64,000 nt of DNA from an uncultured Alistipes sp. (GTDB lineage Bacteria > Bacteroidota > Bacteroidia > Bacteroidales > Rikenellaceae). The stretch is taken from positions 124,001-188,000 of the forward strand of contig CANQDE010000002.1 of NCBI GenBank assembly GCA_947591475.1. The letters run 5' to 3'. The notes under the pieces were generated by a model. The model saw only the letters and a program-made list of their open reading frames with translations, was not told the origin of the DNA and made no database searches. Position numbers and translations under genes: made by a program. Positions 61,901-64,000 of the stretch are shown piece after piece. The number at the start of each line of letters is the position of its first letter. The first letter of the stretch is position 1.

Positions 61901-63244
61901 GATCGATTCCAGCGGCGTGTAGCCCCACGGTTCGTAGTAGGAGGGGAACACGGTTATATCCATCCCCACCAATAATTCGTAGTAATGTTTATTAAAAATG
62001 CCGTCGGTTTTGTTGAGGTAGGTCGGCACGAAGATGACGCGCACCTTCGAATCGGCGGCCGTCAGGGCGCTGCCGTTCATCGAATTGACGATCGGGTCCC
62101 AAGTCGGATTCTCCAAATAGTGGGTCGAGAACTTGTATTGGCTCTCGTCGATGGGGTTCTTCGGATCGGCCAGATGGTTTTGCAGGTCGACGCGCGGCCC
62201 GCGATTGCCCGTAGGTACGGTAACGTAGGCCAGCACCTCGCGCTGGAGCTTGTCGGTCGCGGCCAGCTGCTTCAACGATTCGAGGAAGACATCGAGCCCC
62301 TTGTTGCGGAACTCGTAGCGGCCGCTCGTGCCGATGATGAGCGGGTCGGTGGTGAATTTGTGTCCCAAGCAGGCTTCGGCCACTTGGATCATCGCGCGAC
62401 GGGCCTCGCTGCGCTTCGTTTCGTACTCCTCGCCCGTCCAGACGAAGTCGTTTTCGAAGCCGTTGGGCGTTACGCTGTCCGGTTCGCGGTTCAACAGATA
62501 TTTACATTCATTAGCCGTCAAATCGCTGACGGTTAAAAATCCGTCGTGATAGGCTGCGGCGCTCTTTTCGATGGAGTGCTTGGCCGTAACGTTGAACTGA
62601 CGGGCGAGTTCGTCGGCGTTGAATTTGGTCAGATCGTTGTAGAGCGGGAGCCGGTTGCCGGCGATGCAACGGCCCATGACCGTGGCGTGGGTCGTGAAGA
62701 GCGTAGCCACGTAGGGCGAAGCCTTGCGCAGGTACAATCCGCCTGCTGCGGTCATCCATTCGTGGAAGTGGGCGGCGACCTTCTCGGTCGAGATGCAGAA
62801 GTTCTCGACGTAGGAGGCGATGACCATGCCGGCAGCGTAGCCGAAGAGCACGGGCTCGACGTAGTCCCACTGGCCCGAAATCGAGTCGACGTGGTAATCC
62901 TCCCAGAGGTTTTTCAGAATCTCGTCCTTCTGCGAAAAGAGAGAGGTGAAATCGACGAGAATGGCGATCGGCTCGCTTTTGATTTTCCACCGGCCGACGC
63001 GGATGCGGATGCCCTTATCATAGACTGCTAACCGCCAATTTCTCAATAGGTTGGTATCCTCTTCGAATTCGGGGTTGACCCCTTCGTGTTGGAGATCGGG
63101 GCCGATCAGCAGGTAGTGGTCTCCGAATTTTCGGGTTGCAGTTTCCGCTTTGGTGGCGATGACGGTATGGATCCCGCCCACCTTGTTGCAAACTTCCCAA
63201 CTGACTTCGAAAAGTACGTCGGGGGTTAATTTGGCATTGCTCAT
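58994..63244 (-). CDS. Glycogen synthase (GT3) - alpha-glucan phosphorylase (GT35) fusion
   Basis: One 1416-aa protein joins two opposing activities. Residues ~1-555 match eukaryotic-type GT3 glycogen synthase ('[23 protein letters not shown]', '[14 protein letters not shown]', '[30 protein letters not shown]'). From ~565 there is a DUF3417-like segment ('[21 protein letters not shown]') and a GT35 phosphorylase with '[21 protein letters not shown]' including the PLP-binding Lys (near residue 1165). The last ~100 residues form a beta-rich tail. It is the first gene of the operon, with a consensus promoter. Such fusions occur in Bacteroidota. Confidence 0.95.
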   Translation of the reverse strand: [1416 protein letters not shown]

Positions 63245-63299
63245 ATTTTCGATTGCTGAATTTGTATCCTTAGTGCAAAGAACCGGATTTTTCCGCCCG

Positions 63300-63330
63300 C
63301 AAAGGTAATACTTATATTTCTATAAAACAA
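63300..63330 (-). promoter_or_regulatory. Promoter of the glycogen operon
   Basis: Minus-strand TTG (63330-63328), 20-base spacer and TACCTTTG (63307-63300) give a start near 63293 and a ~50-base leader. Confidence 0.8.
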
Positions 63331-63437
63331 CCCGAATGAGGGTTAATAAAATTATTTAATAATTTGTTAATATAGCTTCGGCGGCTCGGGACGGTCGGAG
63401 GATGACCGGTGAACTCCGACGAACGGCGGAAGCGGGA

Positions 63438-64000
63438 TTATCCGTCGTCGTCCGTTTCGAAAAACGACCGGATCACCGCGTCGGAGAGCAGGAACCGTTC
63501 GGGCGGCAGGGCCATTCGGGTGCCGGAAAGCCGCAGCGTGCCCGTCTGCAACCACGATTCCGCCCCTCGGCGCAGCCGTTGGGCCCGTGCGTGTCCGAAG
63601 CACCGTTCCGCTTCTGTGAGGTCGATTCCTTCAATCGTTCGCAAGCGTGTCAACAAGTATTCATTAAACCGGTCGGTGTCGGTCAGCCGTTCGCTTTCGG
63701 CCGGAACGCCCTTGATGTAACGCGCCACGGAGGCGACGCCCCAATGCCGTTCGCGTCCGTCGTAGGAGTGGGCGGCGGGACCGATGCCCAAGTATTTTAT
63801 CCCGTGCCAGTAAGCGGCGTTGTGCCGGGCCCGGAACCCGGGGCGGGCGAAATTCGAAACTTCGTAATGCTCGAATCCGGCGCTGCAAAGCGTATCGTGC
63901 ACGAGGCGGAATTCGGCTTCGCTCGTTTCGTCGCTCACGGGCTCGAAGGCGCCGCGTTCGGCACGGCGCCCGAAAGCCGTGCCGGGCTCTATGGTCAAAT
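63438..64000 (-). CDS. hemW: HemW-like radical SAM protein, C-terminal part (truncated by window end)
   Basis: The frame is open to the end of the window, so the radical SAM CxxxCxxC part lies outside. The visible ~187 residues show the family's 'LTIEPGTAF', 'HYEVSNFARPGFRARHNAAYWHGIKYLGIGPAAHSYDGR..WG' and 'FNEYLLTRLRTIEGID', typical of HemW (formerly annotated as oxygen-independent coproporphyrinogen oxidase). HemW binds heme and is thought to be a heme chaperone. Confidence 0.93.
   Translation of the reverse strand, partial: LTIEPGTAFGRRAERGAFEPVSDETSEAEFRLVHDTLCSAGFEHYEVSNFARPGFRARHNAAYWHGIKYLGIGPAAHSYDGRERHWGVASVARYIKGVPAESERLTDTDRFNEYLLTRLRTIEGIDLTEAERCFGHARAQRLRRGAESWLQTGTLRLSGTRMALPPERFLLSDAVIRSFFETDDDG

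Overview
The window is chromosomal DNA from a Bacteroidota (Bacteroidales) bacterium. Evidence: nearly every recognisable promoter fits TTG-N19..21-TAnnTTTG, there are few Shine-Dalgarno sequences, and there are a TonB-dependent receptor, EFR1-type flavodoxin/ferredoxin, DUF4840-like lipoprotein and a GT3-GT35 glycogen synthase/phosphorylase fusion. The GC-rich core genes and gene set resemble Alistipes/Rikenellaceae; that genus-level guess is inference.

1-7460 is accessory, lower-GC DNA: the 3' end of a tape-measure-like tail gene, a GP3-type small terminase, a minus-strand GHKL-ATPase/STAS-like pair, an XRE-RhuM-Fic operon (Fic carries a C-terminal self-inhibition motif), and a plus-strand run of very small phage/plasmid-type ORFs. 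It stops at a terminator that abuts a tRNA-Val gene; a tRNA-Asn gene follows.

8-28 kb is mostly housekeeping: alpha/beta hydrolase-dapF-rnhB, an AraC regulator, a free-standing sRNA candidate, an EFR1 protein, proS, rdgB-HAD, a nitroreductase, polA, nadA-queD and pyrH-frr. 27.2-35.9 kb looks like a phosphate-acquisition locus: a PhoBR-like two-component pair divergent from a TonB receptor, a secreted purple-acid-type phosphatase and a PiT transporter with a C-terminal PhoU-like extension. Four ~32-bp direct repeats lie between the divergent units. 36-47.6 kb holds dxs, a small HTH gene, gdhA, nrnA, rplY-pth and an aminopeptidase P. 47.7-53.9 kb is a surface-glycan/LPS cluster (twin glycosyltransferases, GT92-like, Stealth-family, LpxL-type acyltransferase, sugar nucleotidyltransferase) plus an S4 RNA-binding protein. 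54.1-63.3 kb is a glycogen operon (GT3-GT35 fusion, debranching enzyme, GT4, GH57). The window ends inside hemW.

The most unusual content is between genes. Two paralogous ~200-nt structured RNAs (16.9-17.1 kb and 42.1-42.3 kb) share an identical perfect promoter, show compensatory changes in several stems, and each lies just upstream of a lipocalin-like gene that has no visible promoter of its own; they may be 6S-like RNAs or cis-acting leaders. Three families of dispersed intergenic repeats are present. One has a terminal hairpin whose stem covaries between five copies. One carries a -7 promoter box up to the starts of dxs and nrnA. Copies also overlap the 3' ends of rdgB, queD and dxs, supplying stop codons or C-terminal residues.
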